Assembly: GCF_905220565.1 (NCBI RefSeq)
Contig: NC_059404.1
Coordinates: forward strand, 8,522,472-8,586,471
DNA: 64,000 bases
DNA from: Melitaea cinxia
Taxonomy: Eukaryota; Arthropoda; Insecta; Lepidoptera; Nymphalidae
Reading direction: 5' to 3'
The notes beneath the pieces were generated by a model. That model was not told the DNA's origin. It searched no databases and saw nothing but the letters and a program-made list of their open reading frames with translations. Both the position numbers and the translations under genes were made by a program. This document shows positions 27,101 to 41,200 of this stretch, in pieces (within the stretch, counting starts at the first letter, position 1; each line of letters opens with the position of its first letter).

Positions 27101-30100
27101 GCATAGATTCATCAAATTTCCAAGGTCAGAAAGAGAGTTAAAAAGAGTGCAGGATGACTTTGAATCTATCGGACGTATAGGAAGATATGGTGGACTGAAG
27201 AATATTATTGGAGCATTGGATTGCACCCATATAAAGATATCCAAACCCCGAGGAATAGAACACACCGAACAATACCGCAATAGAAAAGGTTACTTTTCTT
27301 TGAATGTTCAAGTTGTAGGAGGCCCATATTTGCAAATATTTGATATAGTCGTACGTTGGGCTGGAAGCACTCATGATAGTCGCATTTTTCGAAATTCCAT
27401 GTTAAATGTCAAATTACAGAATAATGAAATTCAAGGTACGTTAGTTGCCGATGCAGGTTACTCATGCACAAGACATTTACTTACTCCAATATCTAATCCT
27501 TCAAGTCCAGCTGAAGAAAGATACAACAAGGCGCAAATCAAGACTCGAAACACAATCGAGCGATTATTTGGGGTATGGAAGCGGAGGTTTCCATGTTTAC
27601 AAAGAGGTATGGCTACAAAACTAAGAAACACGGCTAACATTATAATAGCTTGTGCGGTCTTGCATAATATAGCTATAGAAACAAATGACCCCATTGATGA
27701 TTTAGAAATGCAAACAAACATAGAGACGATATCTAGCACAGCAACTACCCTTGGAACAAGCGATGGCATGGTTCTTCGGGCTAATATTATTACACGAGAT
27801 TTCACATAAAAAAAAAAAAAAACTTAAAATAGAACTGTTTAGTAATTACAACAAGAGAAAAACCATTGTGTACTTAATTTTTTATTAAAGCCTTATTCTA
27901 ACAATTGTCTCTCTTTAATTTTTAATTCTATAGCCCAAATTTTTTCCTTATGTTCCCTTTCCATTATTTTTATTTTTAAATCTTCTTTGTGCATTTCTTG
28001 CTGGTGTTGTAATTGCTCTTCTAATAATTTTATTTTTAATAAATCAATTTTATTTATATATTTCTCCCCAAAACTACTTTTTTTCAATGGGGTTTTCATT
28101 GTGAAGAGTTCACTATGTTTTTTTAAATTTTCCTCTGATATGCACTGTGTAGATGTACTCGGTGTAGATGTACTTTCTTTTAAGGTCATTTCTATTGTTT
28201 TATCAGGTAAATCGGGAATGTCCGCATAACAATTGGTGTTCTTGCTCCATGCCTCATCGTTTTCATCCCCAAGTTTCACCAATGAACCTATTAATAGAAT
28301 TAAATAAGATTAATTTAATTTCAATCACAATATATTTTAACACAATCTATGTTAAAGCAATAATTATAAATGTATAACTATAAATACCATTTATGTCACT
28401 GTCCACATCCACTTGTACATTCGTCAAAATATTCTTATCAATATCCATGACTTTTGCATCTATGGGATTCATATCATCCACTAATGGGCCTCCACCAGTC
28501 ATGAACCTTACGTTTTCTTTGGTTTTAGCTTCTCTAGCCTTGGCTTTCATATTATACCACAGCTTAAGAAGTTGTTTCGTGGCTGCCTGTAATAAAAAAC
28601 ACAATATTAGTTATTAAGGACATATAATGTAAACAAATTAATAAATTAAACTATGGATTACTGTTTTAGCTAATGAAAAGGTGAAAAGAATTGATCTCAT
28701 ATATAACCTTAAATGTAATATACTATGGATAAGTATTGTATTTATAAATTAAAGGAAACCAGAGCAGCCAGACTAATGTTACTATTACCTATGATATTGG
28801 AAAAACTACAGAAATGGCAGAAGCCGGGATCGACGATTACTTTAATAAGAGCCGTGGTATTTTAGCAATGTAAAAAGAGCTTGTATAAATGTTATTATAA
28901 ATTACAATCATAAGGTGGTACTTACTTTTTGAGTGACGATTGGAGATGAATTAAATTCATTCCTTATATTCTCCCAGCAATTCTTCTTTTTAAGAGCACT
29001 GACTGCGTTAGTTTTTTTGCACGACAATATCTCATCATATTTTTGAATGATATTTAAAAATAAATCCTTTTCTAGTGACGAGAAAGGTTTTTTCCTCTCA
29101 ATATCACTCATTTTCTTAGGACAAAGTACTAATTTTTACTGAACAAGTAATAATCAAATTCAATACAACAAACAACCAACAATTTTAATGAATTACAATA
29201 AACCAATGTTCATTGGACACGACTGACACTCATGAGCGTTTCATTTCACACAAACTTGTAATGAAAGAAACTTGATTTTTTTTATTTTCTAGCATCTGAT
29301 AAATTAAAAAATGTACTAAAATCATTAAAAATAAATGATTATCATTTGTAATGTTATGTGTGTGTTGTGTGCAGTTTTTAGTTCATAATTAACATATATT
29401 TTACAATTGAAATTAAATACGGAACGTAAGACAGCATTGTTGCCAAATTGAACATAACCTTAAGTCGAAAGTATTACTTATTACTTTTCTCAAGTTAGTA
29501 ATGAAGAGTACTTGACTATAAAATATGTTTCTTAGCTCATTCAGAGTTTTCTCAAGTAATTGCTTAATTAAGTAATTACTTAGAAACTAGTAATGACTCG
29601 ATTATAGATACGAGGGTTAGTGTTATTAGAAAATTTACTTGAAAACCAATTAAGAGAAAAGTCAGACCCGTGAACGTCGTCATGTCTCGTCAATTGACTT
29701 TAGTACATTCTTCAGTCTCTTGCTTATTGTAAAGCTGTCCCACCCGCTAAGCTCTTTGACAGTGCTTTTGTTTGAGAGCCAGTCGATGTTTCGAACAAAC
29801 TTTTAACCTCAATTAAGTCTGACAACGTTGAGCTTGTTCTCAGGCTTGTGGTCATTTGCTATGTAACAACAGTCATTAGTCATCTTACATGATAATAATG
29901 ATATACCCGTATTATACTTTCGTTGTGAACGTATTCGAAGATAATAAAGTGATTTAATTATATTAGATTCATTAACGGATTTCTAAAAAGTACCCGTAGA
30001 TTCTTAATATGAACAAAACAGTTCAGTTTAGTGACATCTCTTTGATTGGATGAATCGTAATCAGCGAAAAGGGACACTATGAAAGACAAAAGACTAGAAT

Positions 30101-32156
30101 TAAAGTTAAGTGTACGTGGTGATGGTCCGCTGAGCCGGAACAACCTCCGGAGTAGTACGAGAAGTAACCGCAGTAATTTGAGTAATAGCAGTTCCAATCT
30201 GCCTGTGAGTGAAATATTTGCCACCGACCGCTACGGAGCTCCACAACACAGGGCATTTGAAATATTAGACAAGTATAGAAGACAACCTGTTCAGTACGGA
30301 TATCCGGCGCAAAGTCTTCCTGCTCTTAACCAGAACCAGCAAAGTAACCGTTATGGAACGAATTCACAGGCGTACCCGTATGTAGATCCAAATAGTGTAC
30401 GACAAAATGCGCCCCAATATCCGGTGTCAGCGTATGACTATCAGCCAGTCTATGTCGACTCACCAAATCAGATATATGGCACTCTACCGCGGACTGCGCA
30501 ATATAGCCGTCAAAAAAATATTCAGAATCCTATTTATTATACGCTGCCAGAAAGACGAGTGCGTATTAGCGACAATCAACCAACCGTATATGATTATGGT
30601 ACGTTGTGTTATTTCTTACGAATTACTTAAATCAAGCACAATTAGTATATAAGATTAAGTAAAAAAATATTTATCGCTTTCAGTTGTTCTTTTCGAAAGT
30701 AACAAGATTCGATAAATATGCTAAATAATTGTTTTATCTATTGAATAAATTTGTTTTACCGGTATTTACCAGAATTGAAATATAATATGTAAATTTAAAT
30801 TATGGTAAATACTGGTAGGGATGTTGCAAATGCTGAAGTTATCTGGCATTTACTTTAGAGAGAAATTTGCCTTAGAAAGCTGCTTTGAATAGAAACTATC
30901 GACTTCAACCTGTAATATATAAGTTATATTCAATAAATTTCTACTTTCAGTTATGTTAGCTATCGTAGTCATCGAATACATCGAATTTGAATAATCTGCG
31001 ATCGATCATGTATGACATCGTATGTTATTTACATAGGAATTCAAATCAGACTTTAATCGATACAACGTTTAAGTAATTTTATTTATTTTCTCATTTTATG
31101 ACAGTATTCGTTTAATAAGCATATCTTATCTAGTATATCTTAACATCTCGATAGTTTAATCTTCGTTGATGAGGCATTGTTACTGCTGCTCTAATGATTG
31201 CGTAGCCCATGGAGAATAGCTGTTGTCTAACATATCTTAGTAAAGGTGGAAGGACTATTTTCTATTTTATAGTAATCAACTAAACTAACAATTGATGTAC
31301 TTAATTTACTTGTGATTTATAATTTACTTGACTGTGCTAAAAGCTCATGTAAATTGGAGTTAGAGTAGTTGAAGTTATTTTTAAAAAAATGTTAACCTAG
31401 CGCCGTGAAAAGTGGTGCAGTGTTAGACCATTTTGTAATAGTATTTTATGAAATGTAACGTTATAAAATTCTTTCTCGTATGTTCGTCGGTAATATTTAT
31501 GCGTATGTGCGTATGTAGGACGAGATATGTGCCAACCCTCCCGAGGGAAGGACAACAATAGCATCAGCTTTCCCTGAGTTTATTGGTGCGCTCTAATGAA
31601 CCGCACGGGCGTCAGGTGGGAACTCATTCGTTCACAGTACTGTATAAGCTTCTCCATTACATACTCACGTAGACATATCCTCTTCACGGTGGATAAAGAA
31701 ACTTTACTAAGATTTTGCGCCGCAATGGCCGTTACAAAGTCAGTAGTTCGCGGTATCATGTGCTCGATTATGGAATTCACCTTCAAAGCAAGTAAGGCCT
31801 GTTCTGTGCACGTCTTCTTGAGGTCAAGTTCGGCATTTATTTATTTTGCTGGTAATTTCCTTCCTGTCTTCATTGTCATATACGTGTTTATTTTAATGTG
31901 TAATCGTCTTAAAAAATTGTCAAAATGTTATCTTTATTTTTACCCCTAAATACATTATTATTGATTCCAGTTTATTAAAATCCTACGGACGACATTTTTA
32001 TTTACATTTTAGCTAGAGTCAACTTATTGCACTTTTTTATTAGATACCGGTTTTCGAAGGTCATCAACTACCTCGTTTACATTCTTAATAGGAATTTTAA
32101 GCTAATGCAGTAAATAAAGAAATATTTTAATATTTAAGTGAGGTATTTTATTTATA

Positions 32157-32226
<70 letters not shown>

Positions 32227-35200
32227 TATAAAATAAATGCTAACTAGTTCTGCTCGCGACTTCGTCCGCGTGGAATTTAACAAAAAAGTTATTGTTTAGT
32301 TAGCAGAGTTATAAAATTAATAAATTTTTAAAATAAAAGTAGCCTAAGTTATTTCTTTTTACATCAGTTATCTGCCAGTGAAAGTACCGTCAAAATCGGT
32401 TCAGCCGTTTCAGAGATTAGCCGTAACAGACAAAAATTTGAAAAAAATGTCATTCAGCATATGTACCGTGTATACATCCATATGCATTTAGTACAAAGCG
32501 GTTATTGTAATATTACAAACAAACACTCCAATTTTATTTATTTGTATAGATTAGTACCTATATAAATAATACCGTAACATGCAATCTAATTCGTATTGAA
32601 CTGGTTACAAATATGCACATCGTAAAGCACGCTTTTAAGAGTTGTAATTGATGTACAAAATAACTAATCCACATTTAAACGGAGAGTTATAAACGTAAAT
32701 CATCGTCATTAAAACAGTAAGAATTAAACGTAAATCGATTGTTTACTCAAACTTTTTAATTCTGTAAATTAAAGTCGGATCGGAGTCGGAGAGATCGGTA
32801 TTTCAACCTATGTATTTAAATTTATTCAGTTGTATTTACTGTAACACAAATAAATAGTTTTTATTTAAAATTGAAATTGTAAAATGGTTTGAAAGTAAAT
32901 CCGACGCAAATAGAATTAACAGTTTTTGTTCATTATTTCTCTAATGAAAAATAAAAACAAGTCATTACTCAGCTGTTATTATCTATAAAAAGCGATTAAT
33001 AGATGTGATAAGTGTCCGCAGAGGTCATCTCACTGAGATACGTAGGTAATTTTTATCAACATAGTATTTTTATTTGTAAATATAAGATAAAATTTAATCT
33101 TAAATAATTGGGATTACGTTGAAATCGATTATTTTAAATAATAAACTTTACATAACACCTTATCAGCTCTTACTGTATGTAACGGAAAAGATAAAATTCA
33201 ACCTTTTCCATTCTAAAATATTGTGTTGTTACTAACATTTATCAGATAGAAAGCACAACAGCCGTATCCGTGGCGGCAGTCCAACATGGCCGGATGATAA
33301 TAAATATAACGGATGAGCTTTAGAAGGCGCATACTCTCCGAGAAGTTCGTGCTCAGTTAGAATCAGACAAATACGATCAGTTTCTTCAGCGAAATCGGGT
33401 TCATTTCAAATAACGTTATATTCTGCTTTAATTTCAACTCAGGTTCACATTTGCCTTTGGGTACATTTTAAAGGTCACACACACTCAACCGTTCGTGAGA
33501 GTTACGATACATAGATACTACTCTTACTCAATATGATGAAGTGTATACATAAAATGAACTGTTTAAGTTTCAAACTAATATTACCTTTCTTGCCAGTCAT
33601 GATCGATTAAGAATCAGGTAAAGACACATTACTCGTGTCAATCATGTATCGTGACCGCAAATTATTAAGTTATTATACTTTCGAAATGATAAATTAGTGT
33701 TATTAAGTGTAAATATGGAAGATGTTACTTTGATGATGTGAATAAATAAGTTTTTTTTTACCTGCTATACAAATTATATTGTAATAAAACCGTATACGTA
33801 AATGTCGTGTTGTCTTCTCTGAAATATTTATCATTTGCACATCGGTATGTTATCTATAGGAAGCGATCTGAATAGACACATTCACCTTGCCTTTTGTGTT
33901 GGAATAGTGCACCTTTCTCTTCTAATTTATTCCATCTGTCTTAAATCAATCTCTCTGTAATAATCCTATGCCCTATATCAAGTTTCTCTCAATCTGTTTT
34001 TACGTTGGCCGGCAGCAAAACCGCATTAATACGATATAAATAAAATTAATTTCATAGCTACATAGTGTAGCCACGTAGGTATAGATAGGTACTTAGGTTG
34101 TGGTTAACATCCGTGCTGCGGCCGTTGATATTGAAAGTGAACCTGTGAAATGAACTATTGAAGCGCGTCCACAATACGATATCCGATTTATTCGATCTTT
34201 AATCAAAAAGGCTGTATTAATTCCAACGTTTAGAAACATCTAAACATTTATATATATAATACAGATGACGGACAACGTAACAGTTGTAACTCTGAAAACT
34301 CGGTAATTCTGAATATGATCTTTTAAAATTTTTGAATTTAAGTAAAGTTTGTTTTAATATTTATACTTATATTCGTAAATCTACACAAAATTTGTTAAAA
34401 AGTTCTCGTAATGATTACTTATTTTATTAATATTTTTTTCACTATTTAAATAGTTCTTATTTTTTTTTCATATCGTATATCTTTTTTTATTTGAGTATTT
34501 AAAATAACGAAATAATAATTTTACTTTAAATTTGATTACACTGCAATACGCTCATTAATGCAGTATAATAATTGCACAAATAGTCACTTTTGGTGGGTAG
34601 TTTAACTGTAATTTCCATTTTATATTAATGTATTACGGGATAAGCTGGATTTAACTGACCACTTAGGCCATATTTAGCGAAAATAGTGCTGTTTACTTTT
34701 ATACGTTCTAAAAGACCTTTTAGAAAAATACAGTATTAACTCCACGCCGTCGTTTTCAGAATAAAAATACTATTAACTATATGATTACTGTCCCTACTGA
34801 AATTGTCTATGTAAAGATTGTCGCAATGATGAAGGATTTAAAATAATAATTGTGTTTGCTCGCAAACGAAAAAAAAAACCGACTTCAATTACATCGAAGA
34901 GTAATACAACGTAGATCGACGAAAAAATAATCAAGTAACTACGCGTTATCAAAGATTACTCAAAAAGTAGTTATCAGATCTCGATACGATTTATATGTAA
35001 CCACATGATAAACATCAGCTTTTGATTAAATTAAAAATTATCAAAATCGGTACGCCCAGTAAAAAGTTATTGCGGATTTTCGAGAGTTTCCCTCGATTTC
35101 TCTGAGATTCCATCATGAGATCCTGGTTTCTTCTATCACGGTACAAAACTAGGGATATCCCCTTTCCAACAAAAAAAGAATTATCAAAATCGGTACATCC

Positions 35201-38200
35201 AGTAAAAAGTTATGCGGTATAATAAAACGTAGGTCGACGAAAAAAGCGTCAAGTAAAAACGCATTATTAGATATAACTCGAAAAGTAGTTGTTAGATCTC
35301 AAATAAATTTAAATGGGACCAATTGACACCACCTTTCGATTAAAACAAAATTTGTCAAAATCGGTCTACCCGGTCAAAAGTTCTGATGTAACATACATAA
35401 AAAAAAAAAAAAAAAAAAAACAGTCGAATTGAGAACCTCCTCCTTTTTTGGAAGTCGGTTAAAAAGGAGAAAAGAAAATTTATAATACTCATACTTTAAT
35501 TGGTATATTATTATTGAATTTTTTCATCCGTCGGGACTTAACAAATGTCCAGATGAATATAAAACATTAAAAAGAGAAATATTTTTGACATTGTCAACCA
35601 CCAAAATATAAAATATATAATTACAATAAATTTAGCTAACAGTTAAAATATTATTCAAAGCTATATAATAAATAATTCCAATAAAACTGTTAGGTTACTG
35701 CTCGTGTCACATACATCTATAAAATATATCCTCGTTTGTACGAAATTCTATACTACCTGCATCATCATAACCGTTACTTGAACCGTAAAAATAAACACTA
35801 TCGTAAAATCGTCCTCGTGACAGCGACTTAATGCTATAATACAAAGAAGCGGATTTCAGAATTCATTATGCTCGACGCGTGCTGAATATATTTGACATAA
35901 TTGCGTAATTTAATTAAAACCTATATTATGTATCGATAACTGATATCGATAGCCTTATATTTTGTTCTTAATTAAAACCACCAAACCGTTAGACGCTCAT
36001 ATAAAGCAAAATCAACACGCAAGATTGTATAGTAATGCGTATTTTAATGTTTGTTGTCTAGGAGTACGATTATCTGTAATAAATCTCTTTGTCATAAAAA
36101 ATTGCTCCTAAGAAAAATTACTGGCTATCAAATGGAAACCTCAAAGCTCCTGTCAGGTTTTAATATCATGCAGCTTCTATACTTGAACGCAATATCCTGG
36201 TAGGCTTAGCTCGTAATTTCTAGTTTTCTCCGGCATGTAGCAAATTGTTAGTTAGCACCGCTTGTTAGTTGTCGACTTAAGATAATTTCTGTTATTAACT
36301 TAACAAGACAATATTATATGAGCATTAGAAATTTTAAGGCATTAGCTTAAAATTCAAAAATAAATAAACACCGTCCTTCATTAAATAGTTTATAATTTTA
36401 CTTTCGCTTGTTTCCTTTGAATTTTACATTACTTTCGATTTTAGACTGTCACTATATTTTTAATTGATCCCTTTGTAAGAAAACTATCAAAAATATTGAA
36501 TTAAATTTTATATTAGTGAAGTTTCCGTTTCCGTTCATCGATGTATATTTCTTAATGTCATTCGACATTAAAACCAGTTTTCTAAATTGATATTATGATT
36601 ACAAATTATATAAAGCAATTGGTACTTGTCAGTGACTTCCTTTTAAAGTAATTGTAGATTTAAGATAAAAACAGTCGAAATTATTTGACCGTATCTGTTA
36701 TGTGTTATGTTATAATTATATATGTTTATAATTGTTGTTTACGAAGACTAATAAATATTAATTATCCTCCTCAAAAGTCAATCGAGAATTTATTATAATT
36801 TAAAATGTCTAGATTGATTGATACTAATTGTAACGGAAATCTCTGTCAGAGCTATTGTTTTTTAGCTCTTTTACAAATTGATCATATCCAATTGCAGTCA
36901 ACTAAGTGGCCCTTTTTATTAATACAAATTGGTATAATAATATTTAGTAAATCTCAAATTAACTGATTAAAACACTAGTTTAAAATTAGTTACTTATTAA
37001 CTCGTATAGAAGAACTGCAAGTGATCTTTATTTGATATGAGATGAACTTATAACAAGATCAGTTTATCGTATTATAAATTAACTCTACTCCGCAGTTTCA
37101 CCTGCTTTATTATATAGCCTATATCCATCCTCGGGAAATGGACTATCCAACAAAAAAATAATTTTTCAATTTCAACCAGTAGTTTCTGAAATTAACGCGC
37201 TTAAACAAACAGACACTCTTCAGGTTTATAATATTAGTACAGATATTTTATCTGAGGGTGAAAAATAAAAAGGAGGCGGTATGCGCCAAGTTGTTACTTT
37301 CTATTTTTAATCTAACGGAGAGGTCGCGGGCGCCGGCGCCACAGCCTCTACATCTCTGTTGGAGCGCGCGCATTCCGTGAACGCATGCGCCCCGGGCAGC
37401 GCGTACGCATCCGTCGTCCTTTTAACTTTAATGAATTTGGTTGTATAAGTGTTTTGAACAAAGCAAGCCATACGAAACCGTTTTGTTTAAAGAAAGAAAA
37501 AAAGACGATTCTATTATTTCTTCGTGAATCATCTGTTGTTAATAAAATGAATTTTTACAAGGATCGGCGTGGAATGCATGAAGGATTTGCACCCTAACGA
37601 GCAACTCTGGCTTTTTTATTTAAAGAACCGTACTATTTAGCTCTCGGTAACCCGTTCTCAGGAAGCAAACACTTTATTAAAAGAAGCTATGGGCGTAATA
37701 AGAAAAAAAAAACGTAAGTTAGTTAAAATAGCTATTACATTTTAACAATCACTGACAGTTATAAGTAGTATTAATAAATAAAAATATAAAAAAATTAAAA
37801 CTTAAAAAATAAAATAGAAAGTAAAACTAAATATCCTCAAAACCTTAAAATGTTACTTAGGAGAGATCTCTTTATGTCCTTGACAAAGATATACGAAACG
37901 TAGAAACAAATCTTGTATGTTAATATTTTATGATCAATTTGATGTGCGAATTAATTTACAAAGTCACATAGTAAAATGCCACCTGAAATTATCTCTTTTA
38001 TACCGTTTTAGGACCTGCCTATAAATTATTTACGTGATAATAGTGGTTACACTCAATAACTTTAAATGGTCTACCGCTTTTGTTCAATAGGTCATACGTA
38101 ATACGTTTAATGGTGCCGAGAATTGTTTTTTTTTGTGTGAAGGTGAAACTGTATGGATTTGTTTGCGATGTGATCATCTTTGGGCGAGACCACAGCTTCT

Positions 38201-41200
38201 ACTCAAGTATTGCGTAAACGCTTGTTTATATTTTTCATCAACCGTAGAATTGTTTGAATATGAAACAAAATAAAACGATACGTTATAGCATATAATTGCT
38301 TGCTGTATGTAACCTAACGTTTGTTTCAAATAAAGTCTTGTGCTTAAGAAATTGTTACTGTACTGTAAAGCTTCTTGTTAGTATGACTTTACATCTGAGT
38401 AAGTATTTTTTTATTTATATAATTAATTGGTTTACTGACTAATTACATATAATAATATTTCTATAGTTTAAGAATATATATATAATATCATTTTAAAATA
38501 TATATTTAAATTATAAGTACATATGCACAGCGTTAATAAACTTAATTTACAAAGTAAGAAGGTTTGAATAATTTATATTAATACTATTTTTTCTTTCTTT
38601 TATATTAACTTTTTTTTTTGTTTTTAAAGTGTCCAGACTGTTACAAAAGATATCAATATCACAATTTTCATAACGCTCATTGTAGCTCCTCATCCTTAAG
38701 CAAAGAGGTGACTGCTGTGGTTTCATTTTTTAGTATCAACATTGAAGGGCTTAAAATTACGAAAATCGAGCTTACAACCTGGGCACATTAAATCTAATTT
38801 GGGATAGAAGGGATGGACAATCAATTTTACTATTTACAAGTTTACGCTAAAAGCTTGTAGAGAGCTGCTTTTCCCTTTTTTCCAACGAAAAAAAAATCTT
38901 AAGTGAGCCAATCTATCATTGTAACTTCGAATCGTTTGATGCGCACAACTCACGTAGGATATTTTGTTTATAAATCTTTTTTCAATGTTTTTCTATACGT
39001 TGAAAATTATTTTGGTAAGATGACTTCGGACCAAGAATAGATAACTTTCAATGCTTTGATTGATTTAAAATCCTTATGCAATCCTCCTGCTTTACCAGTT
39101 GTGGATAAAGTTTATCCTCCAAATAAGTTACGATTAGGCTTTAACAGCAGGAGGTAGAATAAGCCATTAGGACCTGTTTCGTCGCCATTAATAAACTACG
39201 GCTTTTAGATTAATTTATTTTTTTACAAATATCTTATAAATAGAGTGGAATTCGTTAGTGAAAAAGAATAATACACTTACGTGTTGGTTATCATCATCCG
39301 TCAAATATCCACAGAAACAACAGGCAGAGTATTATTTATGCGATTTGTAAAGCGTATCTCTCATTCAATAACAATTTCCAGATTCTTCATTTCATTCACG
39401 TTCTTCAAACTTTGTCCATTAATAATGTACACAATATAATTCAGACATTTATTTTTAAGTATTACAATTTAGTTTGCAGATAATTAACATAAATTCTGTG
39501 TATATCGTTTAACGGTATTTCATATCGCGTTAAGAATTTTGTTATCCCTGCTCTGGTTTCACTTCTTCGGCTGTTAATGGTCAGCGGAATACGTTTTTTT
39601 GGTTCTATGTTTTTATTTTAACTTTTTCTTTATTATATTGTCTGTTGCGCAATTTTTCTTCTGTTTTAATTTATTATACTTTTACCCTCGTCCTATGGTA
39701 TTCTTGCTAAATATCATACCCATATCAAGATAACTATCATTTTTTTCTAATGTTAACGCGAATTTTACTTATTATAATGAAAAACTTTTTCGGGAGGACC
39801 TCCCGTGACCAAGGTTGCTGTAAAGTATCCGAAGCGTCGTGTTTTAGAGTATACATATTACATGCTGTAATGTATACTCTAAGCGTCATATATTTAAAAA
39901 ACTTAATAAACCGCGAAAAGATCCAAAAAAGTTGTTTCATTATAATAATTATCATTCTCTTAATTTGTTTCTTGTATGCTTTTGTATATTTATTCTGTCT
40001 TCCGTACCTATCCCCTACATGTTAAATACAAATTCGCGTCTCTACTGCTTGCGATTTGTATTCATCTGTTCCCTTATGCACTAAACATTCAGATCCAATA
40101 CAATAATTATTGTATTACATTAACAAATCATAATAATTAATATCATCATATTAAACAAAAATGTATGTGAGTATTCACAATTACTACGATGTATGTTACG
40201 TTTCATCTCAATGGAATTATCATGCCATATCCGTAGTCTCTGTGTTAATTTGATATAAGTAACGTGACCTTGTAGTATAGGTGTAAAGTGTATTACGTCT
40301 TTTACGTTTGCTACTGTATCATTTTTATTGACAACTAGTCGACCCACGCGGATTTACATGCGTTAATAATTCGTGCTCTGCTTGTAAGTCTTATTATGCT
40401 CTATAGGTAAGCTCTAAGTAGGCTAAGTTATTATCTTATACTATTAAACGAGCAATTCTTGTATAAATATATTTATATATAGAATCTGAATCTCGGAAAC
40501 GGCTCCAACGATTTTTATGAAATTTAGTATGCAGGGAATTTCGGGGGAGATAAATAAATCTAGCTAGGATTCATTTTTAGAAAATGTCGTTTTATCCCAG
40601 TTTTTTTAGACTGAAAAAATATTGTTCGAATACGAAGGTAAATTTCGCAAATGTCAGCAAAGTTGTAATAGCTCAGGAGGGAAATCGGCCGGTCGCGATC
40701 GTCCGAAAAGACCATGGTTCGAATTCTCGATCGATTATTATTGTTATTATTATTATTTTCTAATTGTGCTCGTTATTTTTTATTTAATAATTTATGTAAA
40801 ATCGAAAAATATTATTTATATTTTATCATTTTTATTTTTTAATTATTTTTGATTTTTTATATTTATTTATATTTTTTATTATTGTCGGTAAAAAAATACT
40901 ATTCATATTTTATAAATATGTAATTCGTATTAAATATGATTTCCAAAAAACACGATTTACTAAAAATACCGAGCTAAGCTCGGTCACCCAGGTATTTTTG
41001 TATATACGACATAGTAAAAACTTAATATAAATATATATACCTACTTAATATAATTTGTAGAAATTAAAGGTTTTAATAATAAATTTATAACACATTTAAG
41101 CTATCTATATTTGCATACTAAACAAAGGATTTTTAAGTGTCAACAAAGGATCTATCTTCATTAAAAAATAAATTTCCTAAAACTGGAAAAGCAAAGAGGT

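Larger units (their letters stand above)
26427..29616 (+). mobile_element. complete two-gene PIF/Harbinger transposon
   Basis: TTA at 26424-26426 and 29617-29619 flanks 23-bp inverted termini. These begin CCCTTGTATCTATGGTCGAG at the left and, reversed, CCCTCGTATCTATAATCGAG at the right (20 of 23 match). The 12-bp palindrome AAGTAATTACTT lies just inside both ends (26450-26461 and 29570-29581). The 3190-bp interior holds an intact DDE transposase (+) and a Myb/SANT-like gene (-) in convergent orientation, the two proteins known to be needed for Harbinger mobility. The intact frames, high terminal match and clean duplication suggest recent insertion. Confidence 0.92.
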
